Of a DNA stretch of 64,000 nt, positions 11,018-22,872 are shown one piece after another; position 1 is the stretch's first letter; the number at the start of each line of letters is the position of its first letter. This stretch comes from Cryoendolithus antarcticus (Eukaryota > Ascomycota > Dothideomycetes > Cladosporiales > Cladosporiaceae). Location: the NCBI GenBank assembly GCA_002077065.1, contig NAJO01000048.1:248001-312000 (forward strand), given 5' to 3'. Under the pieces are notes generated by a model, which saw only the letters and a list, made by a program, of their open reading frames with translations, searched no databases and was not told where the DNA came from. The translations under genes were made by a program, and so were the position numbers.

Positions 11018-12982
11018 TCAAGCGTCCAGTCTCAACTCCTCCAGAAGTCCATCAATCTTAGCCAGTAAGATCTGATAATTCACGGCATCCTGAGCGAACT
11101 CGTCGCCAGCGATTTCACCGTCAAGCGTCCTAACAACTTGTCCATCACTAGAGATATCGTTCATGTGGGCATCAGCTAACTCATTGACACCGTTTGTTTC
11201 ACCATTGGTCTTGTCAAGCTCAGAGTCTTCGTCTTCCTCGTGCTCTCGCGTGTCGCGCACATTGTGCCCCTCCATCAGTTCCTCCAATCCCGCGTCCTCG
11301 AAACGTAAACGGAAGCGCTCGGACAGGTAGTACCGAATGTCATCGACCAGCTCGACGGTATCAGTCTCTTCTCTCCGCGTGATGCGACCAGCCGACTCTC
11401 GAACTATCTCCTTGAACTCTGTTTCACTGATGTATGACTCTAATCGGTATGCCAAGTAACGAGCGCCGAATTCTTCCAGACGATGCACACGGCAGTCCCA
11501 ACCAGAGCGAATGACTTCGTATATCCACTCCTTCGATTGTTCCTCGGGAGTCTGGGTGCCAGAGCGAGAGAGCTCGGAGTCGACTACTGACGAGGCGCCA
11601 TTGCCGAGGGTGCTGATCAGTAGCGCGGCTCGCTGCTTTAGCTTATCAATGAAGAGCATGTCTGCTGCGTGTAGGACATCTAGGGCGATAGAAAGAGGGA
11701 ATGCTACGTTCTCGGTGTAGAGGAATGTAAGTACAACCTCGAGAACAGCTGCCGTGCAGTCCACTGGTATCACCTGCAAAGCCTCATGCGCGTCGTCTGC
11801 ATTGGGAGCGGGTCTACCAGCCCAATCTATGGTCTGTGGCGCAATGTGTCCTTCACGGAATGATGAGGCAAACATAGTGGAGAAGAGCTCACTTCGAAGT
11901 AGCATCGCGCGGTGGGCAGGGAAGAGGGTCTTGCGCGACTTCGCATTTCGAGACGCCATATCTTGAGAAGGTCCAATGGGTATGCCAGACTCCACCTCTA
12001 TCTGTGTAGTCTCGTCTTCAACGTCAGCTTGAAGTAGCACGTCGGCAAAGCTTGGATTATCGCGGGTCCAATTGACTTGCGACGGCTCGTCGGCACCAAC
12101 GACGAACTTTCGCTGCAGAACACGTCCTTTAAACCATGCGGCAAGCTGATCGCGCCCGCTCTCGACATCGTCTTGGCGCCTGTGCCGTGCCTGTCGTCGA
12201 TCACCGGGGTTCAGCAGGGTCTCGAAGACCTGAGGAACCTCGAGCTGTCGCGATAGCCGATCGACGCCTTCAAGAACATACCGTTCCTCGTCTTCGCGGT
12301 CCAAAGTCCTGATGAAGGCATCTCCGAAGTACAAATAACGAATGCAGCACTCGAAGCTCTCGGTTGGGATGAGTGGCGCGAGCTTCCAGGATTTGGTCTC
12401 CGGCTTCTCCTGCAGTTTTCTCCGGAAGTAAGGCGAACGTGCTGACAGCACGAACTTGTGCAATCGAAAGCTCGTGTCTGCTATATGAAGAATGATGTCT
12501 GCAGTCTGTGGTGTGTCTCTGGTCAACAGACTCGTTATGTGGCCGGCCAGCGGCTGTAACGGGTCCGTCGACTTTGAGTAGTCGTAGCTAAGCAACAGGT
12601 TCCGAATACGATCGTTGAGAGCATTGTATAGACAGCGTTCACCTTGGAAAGTGTCGCGCTCGCACTTTGCACCCTGCTCCAATAGCATCTGGACAAGCTC
12701 AAAGTGGCCACATAGCGATGCCAGAATAAGTGGCGTGTAATCGTACTCGTCCCGCGCGTTAGTGTTGACTCCCTTCGTGATCTGCTCTTGAGCCAAGCGG
12801 AGGTCACCACGTCTTGCGGCGTCGCACAACAGGCGGAAGTCTGCCGACTTGTCCAATGGATTCTCGTCCTTGAGGCGGCCAGCGCGGACGTCTTGAGTTT
12901 CCTGGTACAAAGCCTTTTCAATGTTGTGCTTTGCGATGGTAGTGCGGTCTTCGGCTGCCGTAGCAGTTGAATCGTCGTCCAT
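11018..12982 (-). CDS. Ankyrin repeat and two-BTB-domain protein (ABTB1-like)
   Basis: A single exon of 654 residues starting at the ATG at 12982. Order: a short charged N-terminus, ankyrin repeats at about residues 47-130 (DEYDYTPLILASLCGHFELV is a textbook repeat), a first BTB/POZ domain at about 158-235 (ADIILHIADTSFRLHKFVLS, then SPYFRRKL), and a second, split BTB at about 310-470 (FPAHRAMLLRSELFSTMF, then VEVVLTFLYTENV-like VVLTFLYTENV). An acidic C-terminal tail follows. This is the architecture of animal ABTB1/BPOZ and of yeast YIL001W. Such proteins are thought to act as substrate adaptors for cullin-3 ubiquitin ligases; that role is inferred from the family. Confidence 0.88.
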   Translation of the reverse strand: MDDDSTATAAEDRTTIAKHNIEKALYQETQDVRAGRLKDENPLDKSADFRLLCDAARRGDLRLAQEQITKGVNTNARDEYDYTPLILASLCGHFELVQMLLEQGAKCERDTFQGERCLYNALNDRIRNLLLSYDYSKSTDPLQPLAGHITSLLTRDTPQTADIILHIADTSFRLHKFVLSARSPYFRRKLQEKPETKSWKLAPLIPTESFECCIRYLYFGDAFIRTLDREDEERYVLEGVDRLSRQLEVPQVFETLLNPGDRRQARHRRQDDVESGRDQLAAWFKGRVLQRKFVVGADEPSQVNWTRDNPSFADVLLQADVEDETTQIEVESGIPIGPSQDMASRNAKSRKTLFPAHRAMLLRSELFSTMFASSFREGHIAPQTIDWAGRPAPNADDAHEALQVIPVDCTAAVLEVVLTFLYTENVAFPLSIALDVLHAADMLFIDKLKQRAALLISTLGNGASSVVDSELSRSGTQTPEEQSKEWIYEVIRSGWDCRVHRLEEFGARYLAYRLESYISETEFKEIVRESAGRITRREETDTVELVDDIRYYLSERFRLRFEDAGLEELMEGHNVRDTREHEEDEDSELDKTNGETNGVNELADAHMNDISSDGQVVRTLDGEIAGDEFAQDAVNYQILLAKIDGLLEELRLDA

Positions 12983-13506
12983 GATGGGATAGAAAAATTA
13001 TCAGTGCCGTGATTACGGTTTCGCGACAAATAAACATGCAAGACGGCTCTCACTGTACGTGTGATACGAGCATTATCGTCGAGAATCTGCCACGGAGAGA
13101 CCCTCTGCACGCATGATTGTGAATTTGGTCTCTCACAGAAATCCTCCAAACAAATGCAACACTCGCAGGCACACTTGTAGGTCCTTGCGAAGCCCAGCAC
13201 AACCACGGAGCGCACCGTGAATGCATCTGGCCGATTTGCCTCCCGATCTGGACTTTTCTGGCCATGACGTCAAAGTAGCGGGCGCGAGTCATGCGACAGA
13301 TGAACGTTGCCGGGCAACCCTGGCCGACTATTTGCACTTTGCAACATGAAGTTGCGAATCAGTACTGAGACCTCACTATACTGCACATTACTTTGGCCGA
13401 TCATTGATACCCGCCGACATCATATCAGCACGCTCATTGCATCATGATACGACCATAACCTCACTACACGGTCTTTTCACAGCAACAGCGCTTCAGTCAC
13501 TACAAT
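12983..13506. other. Divergent promoter region of BTB gene and NIMA kinase
   Basis: 524 bases between two genes that point apart. Open frames on the minus strand reach 226 codons but overlap the BTB gene out of frame and show no motif. No specific binding site was recognised. Confidence 0.4.
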
Positions 13507-15835
13507 ATGGCCGCCCTCAAGCGCCCTGCTAGTGCGGCAGCGATTGAACGAGATCCGTCGGCAGACTTCGAAGTACTAGAGAAGATAGGTCAAGGATCGT
13601 TTGGGGTCATCAGAAAGGTCCGAAAGAAGACCACCGGGGAGATACTGGCGCGCAAGGAGATCTCGTATCGATCCATGTCACAGCGCGAGCGCGACCAACT
13701 ACATGCAGAGATAAAGGTCCTGGAGCGCCTACAACACCAAAATATCGTACGATATGTTTCCCGCCATCACATCAAGTCGTCGAACGACCTGCATCTGTAC
13801 ATGGAGTATTGCAGCAGTGGCGACTTGGGAGGGTATATCAAGAAGTTGACCAAGAGCAATCGGTTTGCAGACGAGGTACGCATATCGAACAGACGCTGTA
13901 ACGATGTATACTGACAGCTTGCAGGACTTCGTATGGTCAGTATTCGCACAGCTTGTTGGCGCCCTGTACCGCTGTCATGCAGGCGAAGACACCCCAGCAC
14001 CCGGCCACGAAGCAGACATACAGAAGACGAACACAGCTGCCGCCCTACGAAGGAAGGACGAACAGCAAATCATCCTACATCGCGACCTGAAACCCGAGAA
14101 TGTGTTCCTCACCAATGGCTCAACAGTGAAGCTTGGCGACTTTGGTCTGTCGAAGCTGATCTCCGCACACGACTTCGCGAGTACATACGTCGGCACACCC
14201 TTCTACATGAGCCCAGAGATCTGCAGTAGTGAACGATACTCTGGCAAGAGCGACATCTGGTCTCTGGGATGTATCATATACGAGCTGTGTGCGCTCGAGC
14301 CGCCATTCAACGCACGGAGTCATTTGGAGCTAATACAGAAGATCCGAGTTGGGAGGACGAAGCCATTGCCGCAACACTTTTCCAAGGAGCTCAGCCAGGT
14401 CATCTCATCATGCTTGAGGATCAATCCGGATGAGAGGCCGGATACCATGCAGCTCTTACAGGTGAATGGGATCAGGGTAGCGAGGCTGCAGCTATCCAAG
14501 GTGGATGAGGAGATGACGCTCAGTCGAGCTTGCAAGGAGCGAGACTCGCTTGCAAGCCGTCTAGAGAAAACCGAGAAAGCGAACGCTATGTTGGAGGAAC
14601 AGATCAGGGGGCTGCGAGATGACATGACGAAGCTACAAGGCTCACATCAGCAAACTGAGATGGCGCTGTACGCGAAAGCACAGCTCAATATTGCAGCGCA
14701 AGTGGACGCGCAGATTACTCATCTGAAGAGTGTGTTTGAGGCTGAGGTGGAGAAACGGACTGAGGCGAAGCTGGCAGCGCATCTTGCCAGTCTGCCAGCT
14801 GCTAGTGGCGTCTCTGTGAGTGTCAGGTCTAGCACACCGCCACCAGAAACGAAGTACAGCTCATTCACCACCGCTACGAATACTACAGCACCGACGACAG
14901 TCTCATCCCCGGCCAGGTCACCAAACGACGACATCGACACGGACTTTACGAGTCTCTCACTGGGCGATGAGGCCTCTCCTCTGGCACTACGCGTCAAGCC
15001 AGTGCTGCGGAAAACAGGGCGTACCCCTTTCATGAGAGCCAAGACGGTTGCGAACGTCTATCCAGCTTCGCCAATGGATGTACAGATGGCGGATCCGAGC
15101 CCTATGCCCCCTGCTAGCCATCTCCGCGGTCTAGCACTATCACCTCGGCGAGAGCATAGCGCGAAGGATAGACTTTTAGGCCAAGCAGTGCGTCGCAATA
15201 TCTTTGCTGAAGCCGCTTCTCTCAAACCACCCCGAACCTTCGCCGACGACCTTTCAGAAGAAGACGAACCCACCTCTCCCTCTCGCCCTACAAGCAGCCT
15301 CTCAAATGGTGCTACCAACCACTCCCGAGACCCTTTCAAAGCACTCGATGAACCCTTGAGAATGCCACCACCTACCCGCAGAGCACGCCCAAGCCTAGAA
15401 CGACAGCAAACGATGCCAGTAACGATGCCACAAGCCTCAAATTTGCGAAGGAATACTATGGGATTGAGAGATAACACGGCTATTCCTGCATCGCCGAAGT
15501 CGACGACAATGTTAAACTTGCTACTACAGCCTGAGTCGTCGAAGGAAAATCGACCACCGTCTTCTCATGGGCGCACGCATACCGTGCCGGTTGTTGGGGC
15601 GTCGCCCAAACGAGCACAAGCAAGTCAGAGAAAAGAGTTGACGCCAAATCGACAAGCACCGCGGGCTCCTCCGAACAAGACACCGAATCTCGTGAAAGCG
15701 GCCATCAAAGGCAGAACGCTGGTCGAACTTAGTCAGCAACCGGGTAGTCCAGTGAAGTGGGACTTAGAAGTCCTGAAGGGGGATGTCGATATGCCCTCGC
15801 CGTTTCTAGCGAGAAAGGGGAGAGCTTTCGTATAG
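13507..15835 (+). CDS. NIMA-type mitotic protein kinase
   Basis: Two exons, 13507-13875 and 13925-15835, split by a 49-nt intron after GAG, give about 759 residues. The kinase domain starts near residue 20: IGQGSFGVIRKV (P-loop), ARKEI with the catalytic Lys, ILHRDLKPENV (catalytic loop), KLGDFGLSK (DFG) and GTPFYMSPE (activation segment). A stretch rich in Ala/Thr between helix E and HRD, with QKTNTAAALRRKDEQQI, is an insertion seen in fungal NimA. After the kinase comes a coiled coil (about residues 335-430) and a long Ser/Pro-rich basic tail with many S/T-P sites. This matches Aspergillus nimA and fission yeast fin1, which promote mitotic entry and spindle-pole functions. The tail probably carries degradation and phosphorylation signals, as known for NIMA. 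Confidence 0.92.
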
Positions 15836-16486
15836 GTAGCTTGGATGTATGGATTTGGGTGTTTCTCTCCCTGATTCACTTTGTAGTACGAATGGTGCTG
15901 TAGTGGTGACTGCGACAGTGAGTGCATGTACCTGGTGTCTGTGAGAGAGCATCGTGGTGATATCTCAGGCCCTCAGATTATAATCGGTGGTCATCTCCAC
16001 GGAGAGACTTTGCTTGGGTATACTCATATCGTGGTGGTTGTAACAGTGAGAATGACTTCGATATGTCTGCGCAGGGCGGAATTGGTGATATCTGGAGGCA
16101 GTAGCGGTCTGGGGACCTGCTTCTCAGTATTTAATGGACGGTGCGTATGGCACTGTAGACCTAGCTGCTGCTGCGAGACTGTGCATATGATGCTTCCGAG
16201 AGAGTGTGAGTCTGAAAGTACGCCAGTTGTTTCAGTACAATCCGATGAGCTCGTTATCCGAGACAGCCATATCGTAACGCACGGCTATGCTTCACCTGTG
16301 CCTGTGTCGACGCTGAGTCGACAGTGAGCGTAGAAACAGCTCTGCTGCAGTACTTCAGCGCACAGACAGGACTCACGAGATCCATCCGGTCTAGATGCGC
16401 TCCTTCGAACGTCGCCTGCGTGACCGGGCCTACATGCTCTCTCTGCAACCAATCCTACCTCGTACACTGAGGGCCATCGAATGACC
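15836..16486. other. Intergenic, nothing recognised
   Basis: About 650 bases downstream of the NIMA kinase, without a recognisable gene. Short open frames only. Confidence 0.35.
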
Positions 16487-16917
16487 TCAGACGTGCAATT
16501 CCGCCGCACCGTTCAGCCCCAAGTCACCATGCTTTTCCAACGCCTTCTTCACTCTGGTATTGACCAGCTCTTCCACATGCTCAGTGGCCCTACCGATGAA
16601 CGTACGCGGGTTCGTCAGCACGTCAAAATGGATCTTCAAGGGCGCTGATCTTCTCAAGGTGGGTTTCCCAAAAGCGCCCTCATCGAAAGAGCCCTGGGTC
16701 CGCGCTCGGACTTACTAGCGCTCAAAGTCGAGCACGCCAGGAGTAGCAGCGAAGTGTCGTTTACAGACACCGCTGTCATGAGACCTTGGTGAGCAGAAGC
16801 TCCGTAATGTTCTTCATGTAGTCGCGAAACGTGTACACGAAGGAGTGAGTAATCGACAGTCGTGCATCTCGGTAATCGTCCGAGGTTCGTGGATACTTCT
16901 TCCTTCCATTTTACGAC
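16487..16917 (-). pseudogene. Decayed lyase-like C-terminal fragment (ADSL_C-like)
   Basis: Reading the minus strand, the last 50 codons before TGA at 16487 include NPRTFIGRATEHVEELV and end GAAELHV. This resembles the C-terminal helix-turn of adenylosuccinate lyase-type enzymes, which usually read DP-x-TFxGRAPxQVExF. Upstream, plausible coding continues only if the frame changes twice: at the four-A run 16625-16628 (one base too many) and at the four-A run 16670-16673 (one too few). An exon with YRDARLSITHSFVYTF and a GTCTCA donor then lies further up, and an in-frame stop occurs just upstream near 16918. The N-terminal two thirds of any such enzyme were not found nearby. I read it as a relic of a paralogue; both frame breaks lie in homopolymers, so sequence error is possible. 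Family assignment is tentative. Confidence 0.4.
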
Positions 16918-17549
16918 AGCGGTCGACATAGGAACAGCGCTGGTGAGAGCTCATGCCGCCGTTCTATGTCATGTGCCACTAGTCGACAACCTTACCACAG
17001 TAGACACAACACACTTGCGAGTGCTCATATCCTTGTGAGCCGCATGTCTACGGCTGGGAGACCATGTCAGTGCTCAGATCGCTGTTATTATGACAGTGGT
17101 CATCCCCGCGCTTTGCCCACGAGAGACAGCTCCGTGCCAGAATTTTAGTTGAGAAGACCACAGGGACTCCATGTTGCTCACAGCGCTGTCTTGAAGTTGC
17201 TCGCAGGTCATATAACTCCGACAGCATATGTGTGAGCAATTCTGGCAAGGGAGCACTCAGGCATTGCGTCCGAGTTGTCATGAAGCCTCGATCTCAGTGG
17301 AAGAAGAAGTCGCGATTGCATTGGTATTCGTGGAGTCGTGGCGGGGATTTGAATGCCCTGGCGTCGTTGAGGCTACCCACCTTCAGGATCTCAAGACTGG
17401 TACTTGCACAGCTATGGTCGCGTTTGCAAGACTTAGTGCACGAGCCGTTCGATGGGAGGGGCCCCTGCTGTATGCTCTGTACGACATCTACGACGCTGGC
17501 CGGTGGAGCTACTTCACTCACAATTCAACCATCGTCTGCCTCTGCGATC
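16918..17549. other. Intergenic, nothing recognised
   Basis: Continues upstream of the lyase-like relic up to the stop of the OSH3-like gene. Open frames on both strands up to 170 codons lack motifs. The right part overlaps the 3' end of the OSH3-like gene on the other strand. Confidence 0.35.
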
Positions 17550-20500
17550 TCACAGCTCAAACACCTCCTCAACCCCGTTCCAATCTCCCTTCACTCTGCG
17601 ATCCCAATACCCACCCTTGTCCTTCAACCTCCAGGTCTCCTCTCCCGCACCCTCAACCCGCTCAAAGAACCTCGGTTCCCACTGCTTACCATGACCCTCC
17701 AGCACCTTCCGCCTTGACCTTTGTCGCTCCTCAAGCTTAGCCTTCATAGCCTCCGCATCGTCCACATTACCGTGCTCGTACGCGCGTTGATCCGGCCGCA
17801 GGCGACTATCGGTAGGTGCGAGAAAGCCAGACTCGTTCTCCGTGGTTTCGTTCAGCGTGGCGGCGAAGGCGGTAAACCCGAAGTGCTTGGCTGAGTCTGG
17901 CACGAGAGCGCCAGCAGTCCAGATGGGTTTGTTGGTATCGGTGCGGATAAGGCTGTCGGTCCATTTGCCTGTCAGGCCGAGTGGGAGCACCGTGCCGTCT
18001 CGATCAAGCAGCTGAACCGTCACGTCCTCCGAGCGTCCGGAAAACATGCCGCCAGCCTTGAAGGTGCAGACAGCACGCCCCTCGCCACTTTCCTCGATGA
18101 TCATCAGATTGTGCACGGGCTCGACGTACTTCTCTCCAGCGATCACGTTGCGGAGGAAGCAGGTTGGCTGACTCCAGCTGTAGCCCTCGCCGGCGCCGAA
18201 GATCTGGACTCTGCAACGTCCTTCCGTGTTGAGCTCCACTGACTTACCCCAGAACTTCTGCGTCGGCTGTGGCGCTTGTGCGAAGCTCCACCCGCCATTC
18301 GTGAGAGACTCAGCTTGGCAAGCCATGCGAACCGGGTGATGTGAGATCTTCTCGGCCACAAAGCGAAAGCCAAGATCTTCGCGAACGAGCTCGAAAGTCT
18401 CTCCTAGCATCGGGTTGAATGGCTTGCGCAATGCGCGCTCCTTGACACGATTCGCAGACAGAGTTGACAGAGCGAAAGCGGCGATGTGCAGGAGTCGTTC
18501 AGCTGGAGTAAGCGAAGACGAAGCAGCGCTATCGAGTAAATGAGAATACTCCAGGTTCTCTGCCACCCTTTGCAATGCCGAAGTCGGCTCGTTGGCGGTG
18601 ACAGGCATAGAAACAGTGGAAAGATCTTTGCCTGCGTTCTTGCGGAGGAAGCCGATGATGCTTGGCGGTGCTTGTTTGGGTGGGATAACTGTGGTGCGTC
18701 GCTTGATCGACGGAAGGGGTAGAGGTGGTATAGACGTCGGCTTGGCGAAGACAGCACGCTTGCCAGTCCTTGGTGTAGTTGCATACATTGAGGAGCCGTC
18801 GGCTGCTGTGTCGTCGCCATCACTGCTCGCGCTTGACCCGGCGTCGAGGTGATCCTCCGGTTGACTTTCTGCGCTTTCATCGAACTCGCTTGAGCGGCGA
18901 ATGTTGAGCAGTTGCACGGGTGTCCTCAAGCCGTCTTCTGCATCGAAGAACTCTTCGTCCCGGACTGAATCGATGGACATCCTCGACATTGTCGTGCTGA
19001 GTGGCGGGTTGCGACGTGCCTTGCTTTCTGCGATAAGCGCGGAGAAGTCCAAGACCACATTGTCTAGATCTCTTAGCAACGCCATGCAGCGCTCATGCGT
19101 GTTATCATCAAGGAATGAAGGCTGCGTAGCTGGCACCTGACTTGGCTTACGATACGATACGCCGCCCATTGCAGGTGACGCAGACGCGCTCGGCGTTCCG
19201 GGTATACTCAACTGTGCAGACACGGTGCGCCTCATAAAGCCAGACGGACTACGCTCAACACTCGGCTTTCGCTTCCAGAACGGCCGCCGTCCCGGCGCAG
19301 ACTCCTCCACCTCAGGGAAGTAGTTATTAGCAGCATCGTACGCTGTCGGACTCGGCCCACCACTGCTTCCATTAGAAGTCGTAAGTCCCAAACCAACGCC
19401 GTTTGCACTCGACGCATACTTCGGATCTGTGTCCTTGGCGAGGCCGCGAATCGCATCTCGGGTGCCGGAGACTCTGCTCACCAGCTCCTCCACGCGTGAC
19501 CACTCGCGTTGCTCTGTAGGATTGGGCGCATTGGGCAACGATAGACTTTGGTTCGTCTTCACTGCCGTGACGGGTGTCGATATCGCGAATGCAGCCTGTG
19601 ACGCGCGCTCGAGTGCCTGCTTCCATCCCTCGAAATCCTTCCTGTTCCCGGCCTTGAGATGCCAGATCTCAGCGCCAGAGTCCACCGAGAACTCACGCGT
19701 CTTATCGTCCACTCCAATGACTGCAAGCGACAGCGGCACAGCACCTCTAAGAGCCGAGGAGTGCCGGTTCCGGTAGTAAGACAGCGTCGAACTCGTGAAG
19801 TCCATCGAGAAGAACCTCCTAGCATATCCCTGTGCCTTCTTCCTCCGCTTCTTGTGCAGCACGCCAGTGTAGAAAGTGACTCCCTCCGCTCCCCTCAACT
19901 CCACTCCCCTGCTACTGCCCTTGGATCTTGACATCGGTCTTGGCGTGTCCTGCAGCGCGCTCTTCATAGCCGACTCACCTGCTCCGAGTTCTTCCTGAGA
20001 CGCGATTGAAGGATCAAGACTCGCACTCACACTCGCTTGACTGCTCGCGAAGGCCTGCGAATAGTGGAGATGGGTCCCTGACTTGGGCGGCGCATTTGTT
20101 GGGTGCGTCATCATAGAGAGTAGAACAGTCTTGCTCGTATTCTTGGAGAACGTGTTGTCCAGCACTAGCCCGTACATCCCTGCCTCTCCATCCGGCACAT
20201 CATACCGGCCCGTGGAGACACGGTCTGCCTCGCACTTGCCATTCCAGGCAACAGGTTTCATGCCGATTGTGCGTAGCTTTTCGACCAGCGCAGCAGAATC
20301 GTGCCGGAGTATCGAGTTGCGGCGGGAGCGCTTCTGATCTTGCGGCGCGCCATCTTGGACAGCAATGCCGCCTAGACCTGGCGTCGGTGGCTGCTCGAGG
20401 TTATCGAATGTTGGAAGAACTGGCGTAAGCCCATTCTTGCTTCCAGGATGCTTGAAGATGCCGAAATTGATGCTCTTCTTATGTGGTTGAACGCTCCATG

Positions 20501-20637
20501 ATATCGAGTGGTGCTCGGAGACTGATATCCAGCGGACGAGGTAGCTCTGTATGGCAGACAGTCAGTGGCGGACCAGCGGTACTAGGAAGTATCACGCCTA
20601 CCTGCGAATGGATCACGATGTTCTCTATGCCTGCCAT
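17550..20637 (-). CDS. Oxysterol-binding protein, Osh3-like (GOLD-PH-FFAT-ORD)
   Basis: A 12-codon first exon (20637-20602, MAGIENIVIHSQ) joins in phase to a long exon 20546-17550, giving 1010 residues, close to yeast Osh3. Order: an N-terminal GOLD-like domain (residues about 1-140, including SYLVRWISVSEHHSISW and VLDNTFSKNTSKTV), a PH domain at about 225-330 (YTGVLHKKRRKKAQGYARRF), a Ser/Pro-rich linker with an FFAT-like EEFFDAEDG, and the ORD lipid-transfer domain with LGETFEL and EKISHHP. The FFAT binds the ER receptor VAP/Scs2, so the protein likely bridges ER and plasma membrane or Golgi and moves sterol or phosphoinositide. It sits head to head with a second Osh gene. The very short first exon explains why the GOLD start is easily missed. 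Confidence 0.92.
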
Positions 20638-21420
20638 AGTAGCGCCAACTCTACTCACATGATCTCGTGACCCGAGAAAGGATATACAATGTCCATAGGT
20701 GGTAAGTTGGCTGCCTGCTGCAAGGGACGACTACCAGAGCGACCTCGAAGCAAACAAGACAACAACAATACCTACATATGAGATACCGGATATCCACGGA
20801 CGAGAAAGCTGATCTGACACAGCTGGATCAGTATCGACGTGAAGTCCCGAGTCGCTTGTCAGCAGACGCCGTTTCGGCCGTTGTTACGAGAGCGTGAGAG
20901 TTCCAAGGCACGGCTTCTCGGTGATCCGCGTCCTGATTGTGCAGCAGGTTTCGGTCGTTTCGCGTATTCCGTCCGTATTGCTTCCCACTTACCTTTCCTA
21001 CAACTCTGATCAGCTTCATCATCGGCGGGACTGTTCTGATAAAGGCTTATGGCAGTATCGTACGATACGCTTGACCGGTGTAAGGCAAGACAGCCTGGCT
21101 GCGTGCCTGATGATCTCGGCCAGCCGCATCCTCGCCTCAGCCTTACGAGACAGGTGCCTTTCACGTGTCAGCGCGTGCATGCAGCTTTGCGTTATGACGA
21201 CATGGATCTGAGTAGCAAGCACGATCGAGAGGCGCGGCGAGAATGGAAATGTTGTTCTTTGGTATGCAGTGAGATAGGGCGGTAGGTCGGTAAATCCCCC
21301 TCATAGTCGACTTCTGTTATCACGTATCACTTCCTTCAAGCCGACCGACATCTCCTTATTGCGGAACACGGCAAGACTAGAGCAGATTAGCCGTAGGAAA
21401 GAAGCACACCTTCCTGCCCG
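20638..21420. other. Divergent region between two Osh genes
   Basis: 783 bases separating the OSH3-like and KES1-like genes, which are transcribed away from each other. Only short unrecognised open frames. It should contain both promoters. Confidence 0.45.
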
Positions 21421-22872
21421 ATGGCAGACTCCCCGTCCCAGAACTCGGCTCTCAAACAATTTCTCCTCGTAGGTGCGCTCCACCAAACCCCGTCTATCTC
21501 CTCCTCTCCGAAAGTCTGATCTATCGACAATGCTCTCATGTGCTTGATTGCGGCAGAATCACGCACACTCGCGTGGTCTTGAGAGTCCCCAAACCCGGTG
21601 CTCTCTCTCACCGACGTCTGGACGGTAGAAACGCTATCGCAGCCGTCCTTATAGTAGCATGAGAGCGTTTCAGACACCGGAGAGAGCGGAGGTATGTCCT
21701 ACCTCAGCAGGTCAGTCTCTGATCCTTTTTCTATTGTATAGTCAATCGGGACCCTGAAAGGCGACCTCAGCAATATAACTGCACCACCATTCGTGTTGGC
21801 CGATAAATCGACGACCGAGTTTCCTCGATATTGGATCAGCCATCCAGATCTCTTTGTTGCCCCTGCAGCTCAATCACAATCAGACCCCGCGAAACGATCA
21901 TTGGCTGTACTTAAGTGGTTTCTTGCCTCTTTACGTGGTCAACAATACGCAGGTCGAAAGCCAAGCGAAGGCATCAAGAAACCATTGAATGCGTTCTTGG
22001 GAGAGCTCTTTATCGCAGAAATAGGTCTCGAAGGAGAAGAGACGCGACTCGTCAGTGAACAGGTCTCGCATCACCCACCAGTCACAGCCTGCTATCTGTG
22101 GAATCAGAAGCATGGCGTACGAGCAGAGGGGTATACACGCCAAGAGATCACATTCTCTGGCTCTGTCAATATACAACAGATCGGCCATGCGGTACTGACG
22201 GTGGAGAAGTACGATGAGGACTACCTAATCCCGCTGCCGAATGTCAAGGTCAAAGGCATACTCAGCGGAGGACCGTACCCAGAGTTGAACGGAAGCTACA
22301 AGATCGTAAGCTCCTCAGGCTACGTAGCAGAAGTGGACTTTAGCGGCAAAGGCGTGCTAGGCTTTGGCGGCGAGAGGAATCACGTCAAAGCCAAGATCCA
22401 CGACAAGGACGGAAAGGTGGTCTATACAGTCGAAGGCAGCTGGACCGAAAAGCTCACCTTCAAGAATGCCTCAGGAACGACGATAGAAATTTACGACTGC
22501 GACACCGCAGCCGTGAGTGAAGCCCGCACCGCACCTCTGCCCGACCAAGACCCCTGGGAGTCTCGCGTAGCATGGCACGGCGTCATCGACTCCATCCACA
22601 AGGGCGATATGCAGGGTGTCGCCAACGCCAAATCTATGTTAGAGAATGCACAGAGGGAGCTGAGGAAGCATCCTGAGACCAGCGAGGAGGCTTGGGAGAC
22701 GCTGTTCTTTCGACGGGAGAAAGAGCATGCTGTTGCAAGTCGATTGATGGAGGTTGCGGGTACGAAGCTTGAGGCCGACAAGACTTGTGGTGTTTGGAGA
22801 TTCGATGCGGAGAAAGCTGGGAAGTTGGAGAAGCCCTGGAGAGGCGGGATGGAGCCGGCTAGCAAGTATTGA
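21421..22872 (+). CDS. Oxysterol-binding protein, Kes1/Osh4-like
   Basis: Exon 1 (21421-21468, MADSPSQNSALKQFLL) joins in phase to exon 2 (21742-22872, beginning SIGTLKGDL), total 392 residues, a typical single-domain Osh4/Kes1 length. The N-terminal lid helix, the PPFVLADKSTTEFPRYW segment, LGELF, EQVSHHPPVTACYLWN (the phosphoinositide-binding signature) and the C-terminal REKEHAVASRLMEVAG are all present. It has no PH or FFAT, so it should be a soluble exchanger of ergosterol and PI4P at Golgi membranes. The intron of 273 nt is by far the longest assigned in this window. A GTAGGT donor and a pyrimidine-rich acceptor (TTGTATAG) support it. Confidence 0.92.
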
